Positions 33,943-45,150 of a stretch of 64,000 nucleotides of DNA are shown here, piece by piece. Under the pieces are notes generated by a model. That model ran no database searches. It saw only the letters and a program-made list of their open reading frames with translations, and was not told the DNA's origin. Each line of letters begins with the position of its first letter. Within the stretch, counting starts at the first letter, position 1. The position numbers and the translations under genes are program-made. The stretch is from Paucibacter sediminis (lineage in GTDB: Bacteria; Pseudomonadota; Gammaproteobacteria; Burkholderiales; Burkholderiaceae_C): NCBI RefSeq assembly GCF_030254645.1, contig NZ_CP116346.1, positions 3,823,001 through 3,887,000 on the forward strand, given 5' to 3'.

Positions 33943-34090
33943 TTTTCCTTAGAAGCCGATACACTCGCGTTTTTTAGAATGCCTCTATCCCCGCCGGCCG
34001 CCCGTTCCGATCCGCAAGAATCGCCGTTCGGGCCCGCCCCCGTGCATGCTGGCGTCTATCCCAACCTGTGCAAGCTTGTATAGGACCGCA

Positions 34091-35074
34091 ATGAAGCTCA
34101 CTCTGTCTACGCTGGCCGGCGCTGCCCTGGCCCTTGCCGCCTCGTCCGCCGCCATCGCGCAGGCCACGCCGGCGGTGATCTTCGACATGGGCGGCAAGTT
34201 CGACAAGTCCTTCAACGAGTCGGCCTACCGTGGCGTGGAGCGCTGGAAGGCCGAGACCGGCGGCAAGTACCTCGAATTCGAGATCAGCAACGAGACCCAG
34301 CGCGTGCAGGCGATCCGCCGCATGGCCGAGCGTGGCGCCAGCCCCATCATCTCGATCGGCTTTGCCCAGGCCTCGGCGCTGGAGCAGGTGGCCAAGGAGT
34401 TCCCCAAGACCAAGTTCGCCATCGTCGACATGGTGGTGAACCAGCCCAATGTGCAGTCGCTGGTGTTCAAGGAGCATGAGGGAAGCTTCCTGGTCGGCGC
34501 GATGGCCACGCTCAGCAGCAAGACCGGCAAGGTCGGCTTCGTGGGCGGCATGGACATCCCGCTGATCCGCAAGTTCCAGTGCGGCTACGAGCAGGGCGCC
34601 AAGGCGGCCAATGCCAAGACCGAGGTGTTCTCCAACATGACCGGCACCACCGCCACCGCCTGGAACGACCCCACGCGCGGCGGTGAGCTGGCCAAGGCCC
34701 AGTTCGCCAAGGGCGTGGACGTGGTGTTCGCGGCCGCCGGCGGCACCGGCACCGGTGTCTACCAGGCCGCCAAGGATGCCGGCAAGCTGGCCATCGGCGT
34801 GGACAGCAACCAGAACCATATCCAGCCCGGCACCATGCTGACCTCCATGGTCAAGCGCGTGGACGTGGCGGTCTACAACGTGCTGAAGGACTGGAAGGCC
34901 GGCGTCAGCGTGCTCGGGCTCAAGGAGGGCGGCGTCGACTACGCCGTCGATCAGCACAACGCCAAGCTCATCACGCCCGCGCTGAAGACCAAGGTCGAGG
35001 CCTACAAGGCCGACATCATTGCCGGCAAGATCAAGGTGGCCGACTACATGGCCGACAACGCCTGCAAGTATTGA
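34091..35074 (+). CDS. BMP family ABC transporter substrate-binding protein (nucleoside-type)
   Basis: A 327-aa periplasmic binding protein. The start at 34091 (MKLTLSTLAGAALALAASSA) has an SD TAGGA; the signal peptide ends at A23 and has no lipobox, so it is a soluble periplasmic protein. BMP domain hallmarks: VIFDMGGKFDKSFNESAYRG, ASPIISIGFAQASALEQVA, KVGFVGGMDIPLIRKF. The family binds purine/pyrimidine nucleosides. It is the first gene of the operon to 42124 with ATPase, two permeases and four nucleoside catabolic enzymes. Confidence 0.93.
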   Translation: MKLTLSTLAGAALALAASSAAIAQATPAVIFDMGGKFDKSFNESAYRGVERWKAETGGKYLEFEISNETQRVQAIRRMAERGASPIISIGFAQASALEQVAKEFPKTKFAIVDMVVNQPNVQSLVFKEHEGSFLVGAMATLSSKTGKVGFVGGMDIPLIRKFQCGYEQGAKAANAKTEVFSNMTGTTATAWNDPTRGGELAKAQFAKGVDVVFAAAGGTGTGVYQAAKDAGKLAIGVDSNQNHIQPGTMLTSMVKRVDVAVYNVLKDWKAGVSVLGLKEGGVDYAVDQHNAKLITPALKTKVEAYKADIIAGKIKVADYMADNACKY

Positions 35075-35100
35075 AGAAGCAGCCAATAGCAGAGCGGCCC

Positions 35101-36653
<1,553 letters not shown>

Positions 36654-36657
<4 letters not shown>

Positions 36658-37775
36658 GCAATGCGCAAGCTTTTCAGATGCCGCGCTGGATGGATCTGGT
36701 GCTGCTGCCGCTGTGGAATCTGCTCGTCGCCCTGCTGGTGGCGGGCGGCGTGGTGCTGCTGATCGGCGAGAGCCCGTTGCAGGCGCTGTCCATCCTGCTC
36801 AACGGCGCGTTGGGCAATGCGCGCGGGCTGGGCTACACGCTCTACTACGCCACCACCTTCATCTTCACCGGCCTGGCGGTGGCGGTGGCCTTCCATGGCG
36901 GCCTCTTCAATATCGGTGGCGAGGGCCAGGCCACCTTCGGCGGCCTGGGCGTGGCCCTGCTGGCCCTGTGGCTGGGCCACCGCCTTCCCGCCTGGCTGGT
37001 GCTGCCCCTGGTGGTGCTGGCCGCGGCGCTGTTCGGCATGTTGTGGGCGGCGGTGCCGGCCTATCTGCAGGCCTGGCGCGGCAGCCACATCGTCATCACC
37101 ACCATCATGTTCAATTTCCTGGCCGCCAGCCTGAACGTCTATCTGCTGGTGAACTGGCTGCGCCCGGCCGGCTCGATGTCGGTGGAGAGCAGTAACTTCG
37201 CCGACGGCGCGCGCATGCCGGCGCTGCATCAGCTGGCCGAGAAGCTCGGCCTCGAGCTGCCTTCGTCGCCCTTGAACCTGAGCCTCGTGCTGGCCCTGCT
37301 GGCCTGCTGGTTCGTGACCTGGTTCCTGTGGAAGAGCCGCGCCGGCTATGCGCTGCGCGCGGTGGGTTCGGCGCCGCAGGCCGCGCATTACGCCGGCATG
37401 AATCCGCGCCTGCAGGTGCTGATCGCGATGGGCATCTCCGGCGCCCTGGCCGGCCTGGTGGGCGTGAACGAGATCTCGGGCGTGCAGGGCAAGCTGACGC
37501 TGGACTTCGTGGCCGGCGCCGGCTTCACCGGCATCGCCGTCTCGCTGATGGGGCGCAACCACCCGCTGGGCATCATCCTGGCCTCGCTGCTGTTCGGCGT
37601 GCTCTACCAGGGCGGCGTCGAGGTGTCCTTCGAGCTGCCGCGCTTCAGCCGCGAGATGGTGGTGACGGTGCAGGGCCTGATCGTCCTGTTTGCCGGCGCC
37701 ATGGCGATGGTGAGCGCGCCGATGTTTGCGCGCCTCTATGCCTCGTTCAAGCGCAGGGAGGCTGCCCGTGGATGA
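36654..37775 (+). CDS. nucleoside ABC transporter permease 1
   Basis: A 373-aa inner-membrane protein with about 8-10 hydrophobic helices. It matches the NupP/YufP-type permease: FNIGGEGQATFGGLG, SHIVITTIMFNFLAAS, GINEISGVQGKLTLDF-like GVNEISGVQGKL and AGAGFTGIAVSLMGRNHPLG. ATGA overlap with the ATP-binding gene indicates translational coupling. With the next permease it forms the heterodimeric membrane channel of the transporter. Its last 8 bases overlap the second permease. Confidence 0.92.
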
Positions 37776-38733
37776 GGTCCTGATCGGTTCGGTGCTGGCG
37801 TCCACGCTGCGCGTCACCACGCCCTTGCTGCTGTGCGCCCTGGCGGGCCTGATCTCGGAGCGCTCCGGCGTGATCGACATCGGCCTGGAGGGCAAGATGC
37901 TGTTCGCCGCCTTTGCCGCGGCGGCCGCCGCCAGCGTGGGGCATTCCACCGCGCTGGGCCTGGTGGCGGCGATGCTGGTGGCCTGCCTGCTCTCGCTGCT
38001 GCACGGCTTTGCCTGCGTCACCCACCGCGGCGACCAGGTGGTGTCGGGCGTGGCCATCAATATGGTGGCGGCCGGCCTGACCGTGGTGCTGGGTATCGCC
38101 TGGTTTGCCCAGGGCGGCCAGACCCCGCCCATCGATGCCGCGGTGCGCCTCACCGGCCTCAGCGCCGCCTTTGCCGAGCCGGTGGAGGGCAGCTGGTGGG
38201 CCTCGGTGATCGGCCATGGTCTCCTGAGCCACAACATCCTGGTCTACCTGGCCTTTGCCCTGGTGGGCGGCGTGTGGTTCTTCCTCGAGCGCACCAAGCC
38301 CGGCCTGCGCCTGCGCGCGGTGGGCGAGAACCCGGCCATGGTGGATGCGGCCGGCGTCTCGGTGCCGCGCCTGCGCTATGCCGCCTTGCTGCTCAACGGC
38401 CTGCTGTGCGGCCTTGCGGGCAGCTATCTGACGCTGGCGCAGAACGCCAATTTCTCGCCGAACATGACGGCGGGGCGCGGCTTCATCGCGCTGGCGGCGA
38501 TGATCTTCGGCAAATGGAAACCCTTGCCCACCATGGCAGCCTGCCTGCTGTTCGGCTTCCTCGACGCCGCCGCCATCCGGCTGCAGGGGGTGGCCATCCC
38601 TGGCGTCGGCGAGGTGCCGGTGCAGGCGATCCAGGCCTTGCCCTATCTGCTGACCGTCGTGCTGCTGGCCGGTTTCATCGGCCAGGCGCTGGCGCCCAAG
38701 GCGCTGGGCCGGCCCTATATCAAGGAACGTTGA
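37768..38733 (+). CDS. nucleoside ABC transporter permease 2
   Basis: A 321-aa inner-membrane protein of the NupQ/YufQ type. It probably starts at GTG 37768, with GGGAGG 7 nt upstream; a longer frame opening would overlap more of the first permease. Hallmarks: LTGLISERSGVIDIGLEGKM-like GLISERSGVIDIGLEGKMLF, HRGDQVVSGVAINM, LRLRAVGENPAMVDAAGV and GRGFIALAAMIFGKW. It shares its stop TGA base with the cdd start (1-nt overlap). Confidence 0.92.
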   Translation: MDEVLIGSVLASTLRVTTPLLLCALAGLISERSGVIDIGLEGKMLFAAFAAAAAASVGHSTALGLVAAMLVACLLSLLHGFACVTHRGDQVVSGVAINMVAAGLTVVLGIAWFAQGGQTPPIDAAVRLTGLSAAFAEPVEGSWWASVIGHGLLSHNILVYLAFALVGGVWFFLERTKPGLRLRAVGENPAMVDAAGVSVPRLRYAALLLNGLLCGLAGSYLTLAQNANFSPNMTAGRGFIALAAMIFGKWKPLPTMAACLLFGFLDAAAIRLQGVAIPGVGEVPVQAIQALPYLLTVVLLAGFIGQALAPKALGRPYIKER

Positions 38734-39155
38734 TGTTGCAACTTCCACCCGATGTGCTGCAGCGCCTGCTCGCTGCCGCGCAGGCAGCGCGCGCACGCTC
38801 CTATGCGCCTTACTCCAAGTACGCGGTGGGTGCCGCGGTGCTGGACGAGCAGGGCCATGTCCATGCCGGCTGCAATATCGAGAATGCTGCCTATCCTCAA
38901 GGCTGGTGCGCCGAGGCCACGGCTCTGGGTGCGATGGTGATGGCGGGTGGCCGCCAGGCGCAGGCGGTGCTGGTCACCGGCCCCGGCCCCGACATCATCA
39001 CGCCCTGCGGTGGCTGCCGCCAGAAGCTGCGCGAGTTCAGCCTGCCGGCATCGCTGCTCATCATTGCCGCCGATCCCAGCGGCGTGAAAGCGCAGTGGAC
39101 GCTGGAACAACTCTTGCCGGCCAGCTTTGGCCCGGACCATCTGAAGCACCTCTGA
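38733..39155 (+). CDS. cdd: cytidine deaminase
   Basis: A 140-aa zinc enzyme deaminating cytidine and deoxycytidine. NIENAAYPQGWCAEATALGA contains the first zinc ligand (CAE: Cys and catalytic Glu) and TPCGGCRQKLREF the other two Cys ligands. It is a small tetrameric type (T-CDA). TGATG overlap with the permease gene (38731-38735). It feeds uridine to phosphorolysis in the same operon. The C-terminus QLLPASFGPDHL is the usual end of the family. Confidence 0.95.
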   Translation: MLQLPPDVLQRLLAAAQAARARSYAPYSKYAVGAAVLDEQGHVHAGCNIENAAYPQGWCAEATALGAMVMAGGRQAQAVLVTGPGPDIITPCGGCRQKLREFSLPASLLIIAADPSGVKAQWTLEQLLPASFGPDHLKHL

Positions 39156-39178
39156 ACGGTGCACCGGAGACACGCAAC

Positions 39179-40024
39179 ATGATCAACAACAACGAACTGA
39201 ACCCCCTCATCGACGCCAGCGTCGCCCGCCTGCAGGCCGAATTTGGCGCCGCCCCCGAAGTCGCGGTGGTGCTGGGCTCGGGCTGGGCCGGCGCGGTGGA
39301 CCAGGTGCAGGGCGCCAAGCACCTGGCCTATGGCGAGCTGCCGGCCTTCCCCCGGCCCAAGGTCGAGGGCCATGTCAGCGAGGTGGTGGTAGGCATGATG
39401 GGCGGGCAGCGCGTGGCCATGCTGCGCGGCCGCGCCCATACCTACGAAAGCGGCGATTGCACCGGCATGGCCGGCGCGCTGCGCAGCCTCAAGCGCTGGG
39501 GCGTCAAGGTGCTGATCCAGACCAATGCCTCGGGCTCGCTGCGCCCGCACATGCCGCCCGGCAGCCTGATGCTGATCGCCGATCACATCAACGCGCCGCA
39601 GCGTTCGCCCCTGGTGGGCGAGCCCGGCAGCGAGCGCTTTGTGGACATGAGCAGCGCCTATGACGCCGAGCTGCGCGCCCATGCCAAGAAGGTGGCACAG
39701 ACGCACAACCTCAAGCTCGGCGAGGGCACCTATGTCTGGGCCCTGGGCCCGCAGTTCGAGACCCCGGCCGAGATCCGCATGTTTGCCGCCTGGGGCGCCG
39801 ATGCCGTCGGCATGAGCACCGTGCCCGAGACCATCCTGGCGCGCCATGCCGGCCTGCGCGTGATGGGCCTGGCCCTGATGACGAATATGGCCGCCGGCCT
39901 GTCGGCCGAGGCCCTGACCCATGCCCTGACGCTGCAGCAGGCGGCCGTGTCGGGCGAGCGCGCCGCGGCCTTCCTGGCGCAGTTGGTGGCCGGCCTGACC
40001 GAACTGGCTTCGCTGCGGGCCTGA
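39179..40024 (+). CDS. purine-nucleoside phosphorylase
   Basis: A 281-aa enzyme cleaving purine nucleosides to base and ribose-1-phosphate. VVLGSGWAGAVDQVQG, RAHTYESG, NASGSLRPHMPPGSLMLIAD (base/phosphate site) and AVGMSTVPETILARHAG identify the trimeric class II PNP (PunA/XapA-like) family. It starts 23 nt after cdd and ends 1 nt before deoC. Its specificity (inosine, guanosine or xanthosine) cannot be told. Confidence 0.93.
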   Translation: MINNNELNPLIDASVARLQAEFGAAPEVAVVLGSGWAGAVDQVQGAKHLAYGELPAFPRPKVEGHVSEVVVGMMGGQRVAMLRGRAHTYESGDCTGMAGALRSLKRWGVKVLIQTNASGSLRPHMPPGSLMLIADHINAPQRSPLVGEPGSERFVDMSSAYDAELRAHAKKVAQTHNLKLGEGTYVWALGPQFETPAEIRMFAAWGADAVGMSTVPETILARHAGLRVMGLALMTNMAAGLSAEALTHALTLQQAAVSGERAAAFLAQLVAGLTELASLRA

Positions 40025-40025
40025 T

Positions 40026-40811
40026 ATGAGCACTACTCAAGACCTGACCCCGCAGGAAAGCGCCCGCCTGGCCCTGCAATGCCTGGACCTCACCAGCCTG
40101 AATGATGCCGACACCGAGGCCGACATCGAGGCCCTGTGCCGCCGCGCCCAGAGCGCCCATGGCCCGGTGGCCGCGGTGTGTGTCTGGCCGCGCTTCGTGG
40201 CGCTGGCGCGGCGCCTGCTGCCGGCCGAGATCCAGGTGGCCGCGGTGGCCAATTTCCCGGATGGTGCGCTGGACCTGCCGCGCGCGCTGGCCGATGTGGC
40301 GGCGATCGCCCAGGCCGGCGGCAACGAGGTGGACGTGGTGCTGCCCTACAAGGCCTTGATGGCGGGGCAGGGCAGCGAGGTGGCCGAGTTCCTGGCCGAG
40401 GTGCGCCATGCCAGCCGGCCGCTCACGCTCAAGGTCATCATCGAAAGCGGCGAGCTGGCCACGCCCGAGCTGATCGCCGAGGCCACCCGCCTGGCCCTGA
40501 TGGCCGGTGCCGATTTCGTCAAGACCAGCACCGGCAAGAGCCGCGTCTCGGCCACCCCCGCGGCCGCCGCGGTGATGCTGCAGGAGATCGCGGCCAGCGG
40601 CCTCTCGGCGGCCGGTTTCAAGGCCTCGGGGGGCATCCGCTCGGTGGCCGACGCGCACGGCTATCTGCTGCAGACCCGTGCCAAGCTGGGCGAGGGGGCG
40701 TTGAACGCGCGCCGCCTGCGCTTCGGCGCCAGCGGTCTGCTCAATGACATCGAGGCGGTGCTCGCGGGCCAGGCCTCGGCAGCGCCTTCCAGAGCCTCCA
40801 GCGCCTACTGA
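40026..40811 (+). CDS. deoC: deoxyribose-phosphate aldolase
   Basis: A 261-aa class I aldolase cleaving 2-deoxyribose-5-phosphate into acetaldehyde and glyceraldehyde-3-phosphate. GGNEVDVVLPYKALM carries the acidic active site residue, FVKTSTGKSRVSA the Schiff-base lysine and GFKASGGIRSV the second lysine. The C-terminus has an Ala/Ser-rich extension. It is directly after the phosphorylase gene (1 nt) and 5 nt before deoA. Confidence 0.95.
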   Translation: MSTTQDLTPQESARLALQCLDLTSLNDADTEADIEALCRRAQSAHGPVAAVCVWPRFVALARRLLPAEIQVAAVANFPDGALDLPRALADVAAIAQAGGNEVDVVLPYKALMAGQGSEVAEFLAEVRHASRPLTLKVIIESGELATPELIAEATRLALMAGADFVKTSTGKSRVSATPAAAAVMLQEIAASGLSAAGFKASGGIRSVADAHGYLLQTRAKLGEGALNARRLRFGASGLLNDIEAVLAGQASAAPSRASSAY

Positions 40812-40816
40812 CGAAC

Positions 40817-42124
40817 ATGCTTGCTCAAGAAATCATCCGCGCCAAGCGCGACGGCCATACCCTGTCCGAGCCGCAGATCCAGCACTTTGTGCGCGGCCTG
40901 GTGGACGGCAGCTGGAGCGAGGGCCAGGTGGCCGCGCTGGGCATGGCGGTGTTCCTGCGCGGCATGGGCCGCGATGAAGCGGTGGCGCTGACCCGCGCCA
41001 TGATGCATTCCGGCCGCGTGCTGGCCTGGCCCGACATGCCCGGCCCGGTGCTGGACAAGCATTCCAGCGGCGGCGTGGGCGACAAGGTCAGCCTGATGCT
41101 GGCGCCCATGGTGGCGGCCTGCGGCGGCTATGTGCCGATGATTGCCGGCCGCGGCCTGGGCCATACCGGCGGCACGGTGGACAAGCTCGAGGCCATCCCC
41201 GGCTACAACACCATGCCCGCGCCCGCGGACTTCGACCGCCTGGTGCGGCGCCTGGGCTGTGCCGTGATCGGCCAGACCGGCGACCTGGCCCCGGCCGACA
41301 AGCGCTTCTACGCCTGCCGCGACGTCACCGCCACGGTGGAGAGCGTGCCGCTGATCACCGCCAGCATCCTGTCCAAGAAGCTGGCCGCCGGCCTGCAGGT
41401 GCTGGCCATGGACATCAAATGCGGCAATGGCGCCTTTGCCGACACGCCCGCCTTTGCGCAGGAGCTGGCCGAGAGCATCGTCAGCGTGGCCGGCGGCGCC
41501 GGCCTGAAGACCCGCGCCCTCATCACCGACATGAACCAGGTGCTGGGCTACGAGGTGGGCAACGCCCTGGAGATCCACGAGACGCTGGACTACCTGACCG
41601 GCAAGCGGGTGGAGCCGCGCCTGCACGAGGTGACGCTGGCGCTGGCCGCCGAGATGCTGGTGCTGGGTGGCTTGGCGGCCGACAACGGCGCCGCGCGCGC
41701 CAAGCTGCAGGCCGGACTGGACAGCGGTGCCGCGGCTGAAAAATTTGCGCAGATGGTGGCGGCCCTGGGCGGCCCGGCCGATCTGCTGGAGCGCCCGCAG
41801 CAATACCTGACCCCGGCGCCCGTGGTGCTGCCGGTGCCGGCGCCGCGCGACGGCGTGCTGAGCGCCATGAAGACGCGCGAGATCGGCCTCATCATCGTGG
41901 AGATGGGCGGCGGCCGCCGCCAGGCCGGCGATGCGATCGACTTCCGCGTGGGCCTCTCCGAGGTGCGCCATCTGGGCAGCAGCTTCAAGGCAGGCGAGAC
42001 CATGGCCCTGGTGCATGCGGCCGATGAGGCCAGCGCGGCGCGCGCCGTGGCGGCCTACCAGGCCGCCTGCACGCTGGGCGAGGCCTATGTGCCCACGCCC
42101 ATCGTGATGGCGACGGTGGGCTAG
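40817..42124 (+). CDS. deoA: thymidine phosphorylase
   Basis: A 435-aa enzyme of the pyrimidine-nucleoside phosphorylase family. [20 protein letters not shown] binds phosphate and the signature [19 protein letters not shown] marks the active site. [16 protein letters not shown] and the beta-sheet-rich C-terminal lobe are present. It completes the operon: uptake, deamination, phosphorolysis and aldol cleavage of deoxyribose-5-phosphate (a phosphopentomutase gene is not in this window). The stop codon lies 35 nt before trmB. Confidence 0.95.
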   Translation: MLAQEIIRAKRDGHTLSEPQIQHFVRGLVDGSWSEGQVAALGMAVFLRGMGRDEAVALTRAMMHSGRVLAWPDMPGPVLDKHSSGGVGDKVSLMLAPMVAACGGYVPMIAGRGLGHTGGTVDKLEAIPGYNTMPAPADFDRLVRRLGCAVIGQTGDLAPADKRFYACRDVTATVESVPLITASILSKKLAAGLQVLAMDIKCGNGAFADTPAFAQELAESIVSVAGGAGLKTRALITDMNQVLGYEVGNALEIHETLDYLTGKRVEPRLHEVTLALAAEMLVLGGLAADNGAARAKLQAGLDSGAAAEKFAQMVAALGGPADLLERPQQYLTPAPVVLPVPAPRDGVLSAMKTREIGLIIVEMGGGRRQAGDAIDFRVGLSEVRHLGSSFKAGETMALVHAADEASAARAVAAYQAACTLGEAYVPTPIVMATVG

Positions 42125-42159
42125 ACTCCTGCCCCCTGCTGTCCTTCGCTTTCCCCGCC

Positions 42160-42882
42160 ATGACCGACCCCGCCGAGTCCCCCGCCGAGCCGACTGACGC
42201 GCCCGAGCGCCGCCGCATCAAGAGCTTCGTGACGCGCCCCGGACGCATGGGCACGGGCCAGGTCAAGGCCCTCGCCGAGCTGGGCCCGCGTTTTGTGCTG
42301 CCCTACACGCCTGGTCAGCGGCTGGATCCGGTGGCCCTGTTCGGCCGCGAGGCGCCGCTGGTGCTGGAGATCGGCTTCGGCATGGGCGCGGCGACGGCGC
42401 AGATTGCGCAAAGCCTGCCGGACCACGACTTCCTCGGCTGCGAGGTGCACGAGCCCGGCGTGGGCGCGCTGCTCAAGCTGATCGGCGAGCAGCAGATCGC
42501 CAATATTCGCATCTTCCAGCACGATGCCGTCGAGGTGCTGGAGCAGATGATCGCGCCGGCCTCGCTGGCGGGCGTGCACATCTTCTTCCCGGATCCCTGG
42601 CACAAGAAGCGCCACAACAAGCGCCGCCTGATCCAGCAGCCCTTTGTCGCCAAGCTGGTGCAGCACATCCGCCCCGGCGGCTACCTGCATTGCGCCACCG
42701 ACTGGGAGCCCTATGCCCAGCAGATGCTGGAGGTGCTGGCGGCCGAGCCGCTGCTGGAGAACACCGCCAGCGCTGCCGATGGCTATGCCGAGAAGCCGGC
42801 CTACCGGCCGCTCACCAAGTTCGAGCACCGCGGCATCCAGCTCGGCCATGGCGTCTGGGACCTGGTGTTCCGCAAGCGCTGA
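42160..42882 (+). CDS. trmB: tRNA (guanine-N7-)-methyltransferase
   Basis: A 240-aa SAM methyltransferase that makes m7G46 in t[20 protein letters not shown] is the SAM site. The catalytic [17 protein letters not shown] motif is diagnostic for TrmB, and [19 protein letters not shown] is the usual C-terminus. N-terminal Pro/Arg-rich residues precede the fold. It is probably transcribed with the upstream deo genes or from a TAGACT hexamer near 42122. Confidence 0.95.
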   Translation: MTDPAESPAEPTDAPERRRIKSFVTRPGRMGTGQVKALAELGPRFVLPYTPGQRLDPVALFGREAPLVLEIGFGMGAATAQIAQSLPDHDFLGCEVHEPGVGALLKLIGEQQIANIRIFQHDAVEVLEQMIAPASLAGVHIFFPDPWHKKRHNKRRLIQQPFVAKLVQHIRPGGYLHCATDWEPYAQQMLEVLAAEPLLENTASAADGYAEKPAYRPLTKFEHRGIQLGHGVWDLVFRKR

Positions 42883-42909
42883 GCAGGCACTGTTAGAGTG
42901 CCGCTTCAT

Positions 42910-44127
42910 ATGTCTGAAGCACAACAACTCCAGGGCAAGCACATCCTGCTGGGCCTCTCCGGCGGCATCGCCTGCTACAAGATCGCCGAGCTGACGCGCC
43001 TGCTCAGCAAGGCGGGGGCGACGGTGCAGGTCATCATGACCGCCGCCGCCGAGGCCTTCATCACCCCGGTGACCATGCAGGCGCTCTCCAACCGCAGCGT
43101 CTACACCAGCCAGTGGGATGCGCGCGAGGCCAACAACATGGCCCACATCAATCTGAGCCGCGAGGCCGATCTGATGCTGATCGCACCCGCCAGCGCCGAT
43201 TTCATCGCCAAGCTGGCGCAGGGCAGGGCCGATGAGCTGCTGAGCCTCACCGCCTTGGCGCGCCCGGCCGAGCGCTGCGCGCTGCTGGTGGCTCCGGCCA
43301 TGAACCGCGAGATGTGGGCCCACCCCGCCACCCAGCGCAATGTGGCGCAGCTGCGCGCCGATGGCGCGCTGGTGCTGGGCCCGGCCAGCGGCGACCAGGC
43401 CTGTGGCGAGATCGGCGATGGCCGCATGCTGGAGGCCCAGGAGTTGCTGGACGAGGTGATTGCCTTCTTCCAGCCCAAGCTGCTGGCCGGCAAGACGCTC
43501 TTGATCACCGCCGGCCCGACCTTCGAGCCCATCGACCCGGTGCGCGGCATCACCAATCTCTCCAGCGGCAAGATGGGTTTCGCGATCGCACGTGCCGCCG
43601 CCGAGGCCGGCGCCCAAGTCACCCTGGTGGCCGGCCCGGTGCACCTGGCCACGCCGCGCGGCGTGCGCCGCATCGACGTGCAGACGGCCCAGCAGATGTT
43701 TGAGGCGGTGCTGCCGCGCGCCACCGAGCACGATGTGTTCGTGGCCACCGCCGCGGTGGCCGACTGGCGCCCGGCGCAGATGAACGAGCACAAGATCAAG
43801 AAGCAGGACGGCACGAAGACGGCGCCGACCTTCGAACTGGCCGAGAACGCCGACATCCTGGCGGCGGTGGCCGCCTTGCCCGATGGACCCTATTGCGTGG
43901 GCTTTGCCGCCGAGAGCCAGGAGCTCGTCAAGCATGCACGCGAAAAGCTGTTGCGCAAGAAGGTGCCGCTGATCGTCGGCAATCTGGGCCCGGCCACCTT
44001 CGGCCGCGACGACAACGCCCTGGTGCTGGTGGATGCCGCCGGCGAGCGCGAGCTGCCGCACAACGACAAACTCCATCTGGCCCGCCAACTCGTGGCCGAA
44101 ATCGCGACCCGACTGCAACAAGCATGA
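42910..44127 (+). CDS. coaBC: bifunctional phosphopantothenoylcysteine decarboxylase/phosphopantothenate-cysteine ligase
   Basis: A 405-aa CoA biosynthesis protein. The CoaC flavoprotein half (about residues 1-190) has [19 protein letters not shown], the catalytic His region NMAHINLSR and APAMNREMW. The CoaB half (about 195-405) has [38 protein letters not shown] and KIKKQDG. I start at the ATG 42910 (MSEAQQLQ); a GTG 12 nt earlier is also in frame. Its stop overlaps the dut start by 4 nt. Confidence 0.96.
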   Translation: MSEAQQLQGKHILLGLSGGIACYKIAELTRLLSKAGATVQVIMTAAAEAFITPVTMQALSNRSVYTSQWDAREANNMAHINLSREADLMLIAPASADFIAKLAQGRADELLSLTALARPAERCALLVAPAMNREMWAHPATQRNVAQLRADGALVLGPASGDQACGEIGDGRMLEAQELLDEVIAFFQPKLLAGKTLLITAGPTFEPIDPVRGITNLSSGKMGFAIARAAAEAGAQVTLVAGPVHLATPRGVRRIDVQTAQQMFEAVLPRATEHDVFVATAAVADWRPAQMNEHKIKKQDGTKTAPTFELAENADILAAVAALPDGPYCVGFAAESQELVKHAREKLLRKKVPLIVGNLGPATFGRDDNALVLVDAAGERELPHNDKLHLARQLVAEIATRLQQA

Positions 44128-44576
44128 CCACCACTGTTGATCTGAAAGTGCTCGACGCCCGCATGGCCGAGCAGCTGCCCGCCTACGCCACGCCCGGCAG
44201 CGCCGGCCTGGACCTGCGCGCCTGCCTGGATGCGCCCGTGACCCTGGAGCCCGGGCAGACCAGCCTGGTGCCCACCGGCCTAGCCATCCACATCGGCGAC
44301 CCTGGCCTGGCGGCCATCATCCTGCCGCGCTCGGGCCTGGGCCACAAGCATGGCATCGTGCTGGGCAATCTGGTCGGCCTGATCGACTCCGACTACCAGG
44401 GCCAGCTGATGGTGAGCTGCTGGAACCGCGGCAGTACCACCTTTGTCATCAACCCCATGGAGCGCATCGCGCAACTGGTGCTGGTGCCGGTGGTGCAGGC
44501 GGCGTTCCGCGTGGTCGAGGAATTCAACGCCTCCGATCGAGGCGAAGGCGGCTTCGGCTCAACCGGCAAGCACTGA
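44124..44576 (+). CDS. dut: dUTP diphosphatase (dUTPase)
   Basis: A 150-aa homotrimeric enzyme hydrolysing dUTP to dUMP and PPi. The five conserved motifs appear: [36 protein letters not shown] and the C-terminal arm [12 protein letters not shown]. The coupling with coaBC by ATGA overlap is typical of proteobacteria (the coaBC-dut pair). Its stop is embedded in a hairpin with the convergent slyD stop (44570-44593). Confidence 0.96.
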   Translation: MTTTVDLKVLDARMAEQLPAYATPGSAGLDLRACLDAPVTLEPGQTSLVPTGLAIHIGDPGLAAIILPRSGLGHKHGIVLGNLVGLIDSDYQGQLMVSCWNRGSTTFVINPMERIAQLVLVPVVQAAFRVVEEFNASDRGEGGFGSTGKH

Positions 44577-44593
44577 AAAAAACCGTTCAGTGC
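44570..44593. terminator. hairpin over the convergent dut and slyD stop codons
   Basis: GCACTGAA (44570-44577) and TTCAGTGC (44586-44593) form a perfect 8-bp stem with an 8-nt loop that is A-rich on the plus strand. Both stop codons (dut TGA 44574-44576; slyD stop 44587-44589) are part of the stem. No T tract follows on the plus strand, so it could be a weak bidirectional terminator or simply a stabilising 3' stem. Confidence 0.4.
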
Positions 44594-45108
44594 AGCTGCG
44601 CGTCGGGAGGCGCGCCGGTGGCGACGCTGAACACCGCCTCGCCCAGGCTGCCCACCTCGATCTCGGCCTCGGTGGCCTCGCGCACATCGCGCACGCGCAG
44701 ATGCATGCGCAGGCCGATGCCGGCGAGCGGGTGGTTGCCGTCCAACACCGCATGCTCGGGATAGAGCTCGGTGACGGTGTAGATGGCCTCGGCCGGCATG
44801 TCCTTGGTGGTGGCGCCTTCGGGCATGCCTTCGAACTGCATGCCCACGTCGACGTTCTCGGGCAGCACGCTGCGCGGCTCGAAGCAGACTAGGCCGGAGT
44901 CGTAGTCGCCAAAGGCATCGTCGGGCTGCAGGGCCAGGCTGGTTTCATAGCCGGTTTCCTGGCCGGCGATGGCCTCTTCCACCTTGGCGAACAAGTCGTC
45001 GCCGCCGTAGAAGAACTCGAGAGGGTTGACCAGTTCGTCGATCAACTGGCCTTGGGCGTCTTCCAGTCTCCAGCTCAGGGAGACGACGCAGGGGGCAGAA
45101 ATTAGCAT
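44587..45108 (-). CDS. FKBP-type peptidyl-prolyl cis-trans isomerase, SlyD-like
   Basis: A 173-aa cytosolic foldase. An FKBP domain is interrupted by an IF (insert-in-flap) chaperone domain: LFAKVEEAIAGQETGYETSL, FGDYDSGLVCFEPRSVLPEN and then the return to FKBP, NHPLAGIGLRMHLRVRDVRE. The SlyD arrangement is clear. It lacks the His/Cys-rich metal-binding tail of E. coli SlyD (ends DAQLH), so the nickel-metallochaperone role is unlikely. It is followed convergently by dut. Confidence 0.9.
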   Translation of the reverse strand: MLISAPCVVSLSWRLEDAQGQLIDELVNPLEFFYGGDDLFAKVEEAIAGQETGYETSLALQPDDAFGDYDSGLVCFEPRSVLPENVDVGMQFEGMPEGATTKDMPAEAIYTVTELYPEHAVLDGNHPLAGIGLRMHLRVRDVREATEAEIEVGSLGEAVFSVATGAPPDAQLH

Positions 45109-45137
45109 GGCTCAATTGTTTCACATCGGCGCAGGGC

Positions 45138-45143
45138 GACAAT
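45138..45143 (+). promoter_or_regulatory. -10-like element immediately before the cupin gene
   Basis: GACAAT (45138-45143) lies 7 nt before the ATG; TTGTTT at 45116-45121 is a -35 candidate with 16-nt spacing. The predicted transcript would begin at or next to the start codon (leaderless). Confidence 0.4.
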
Positions 45144-45150
45144 CGCCGCC

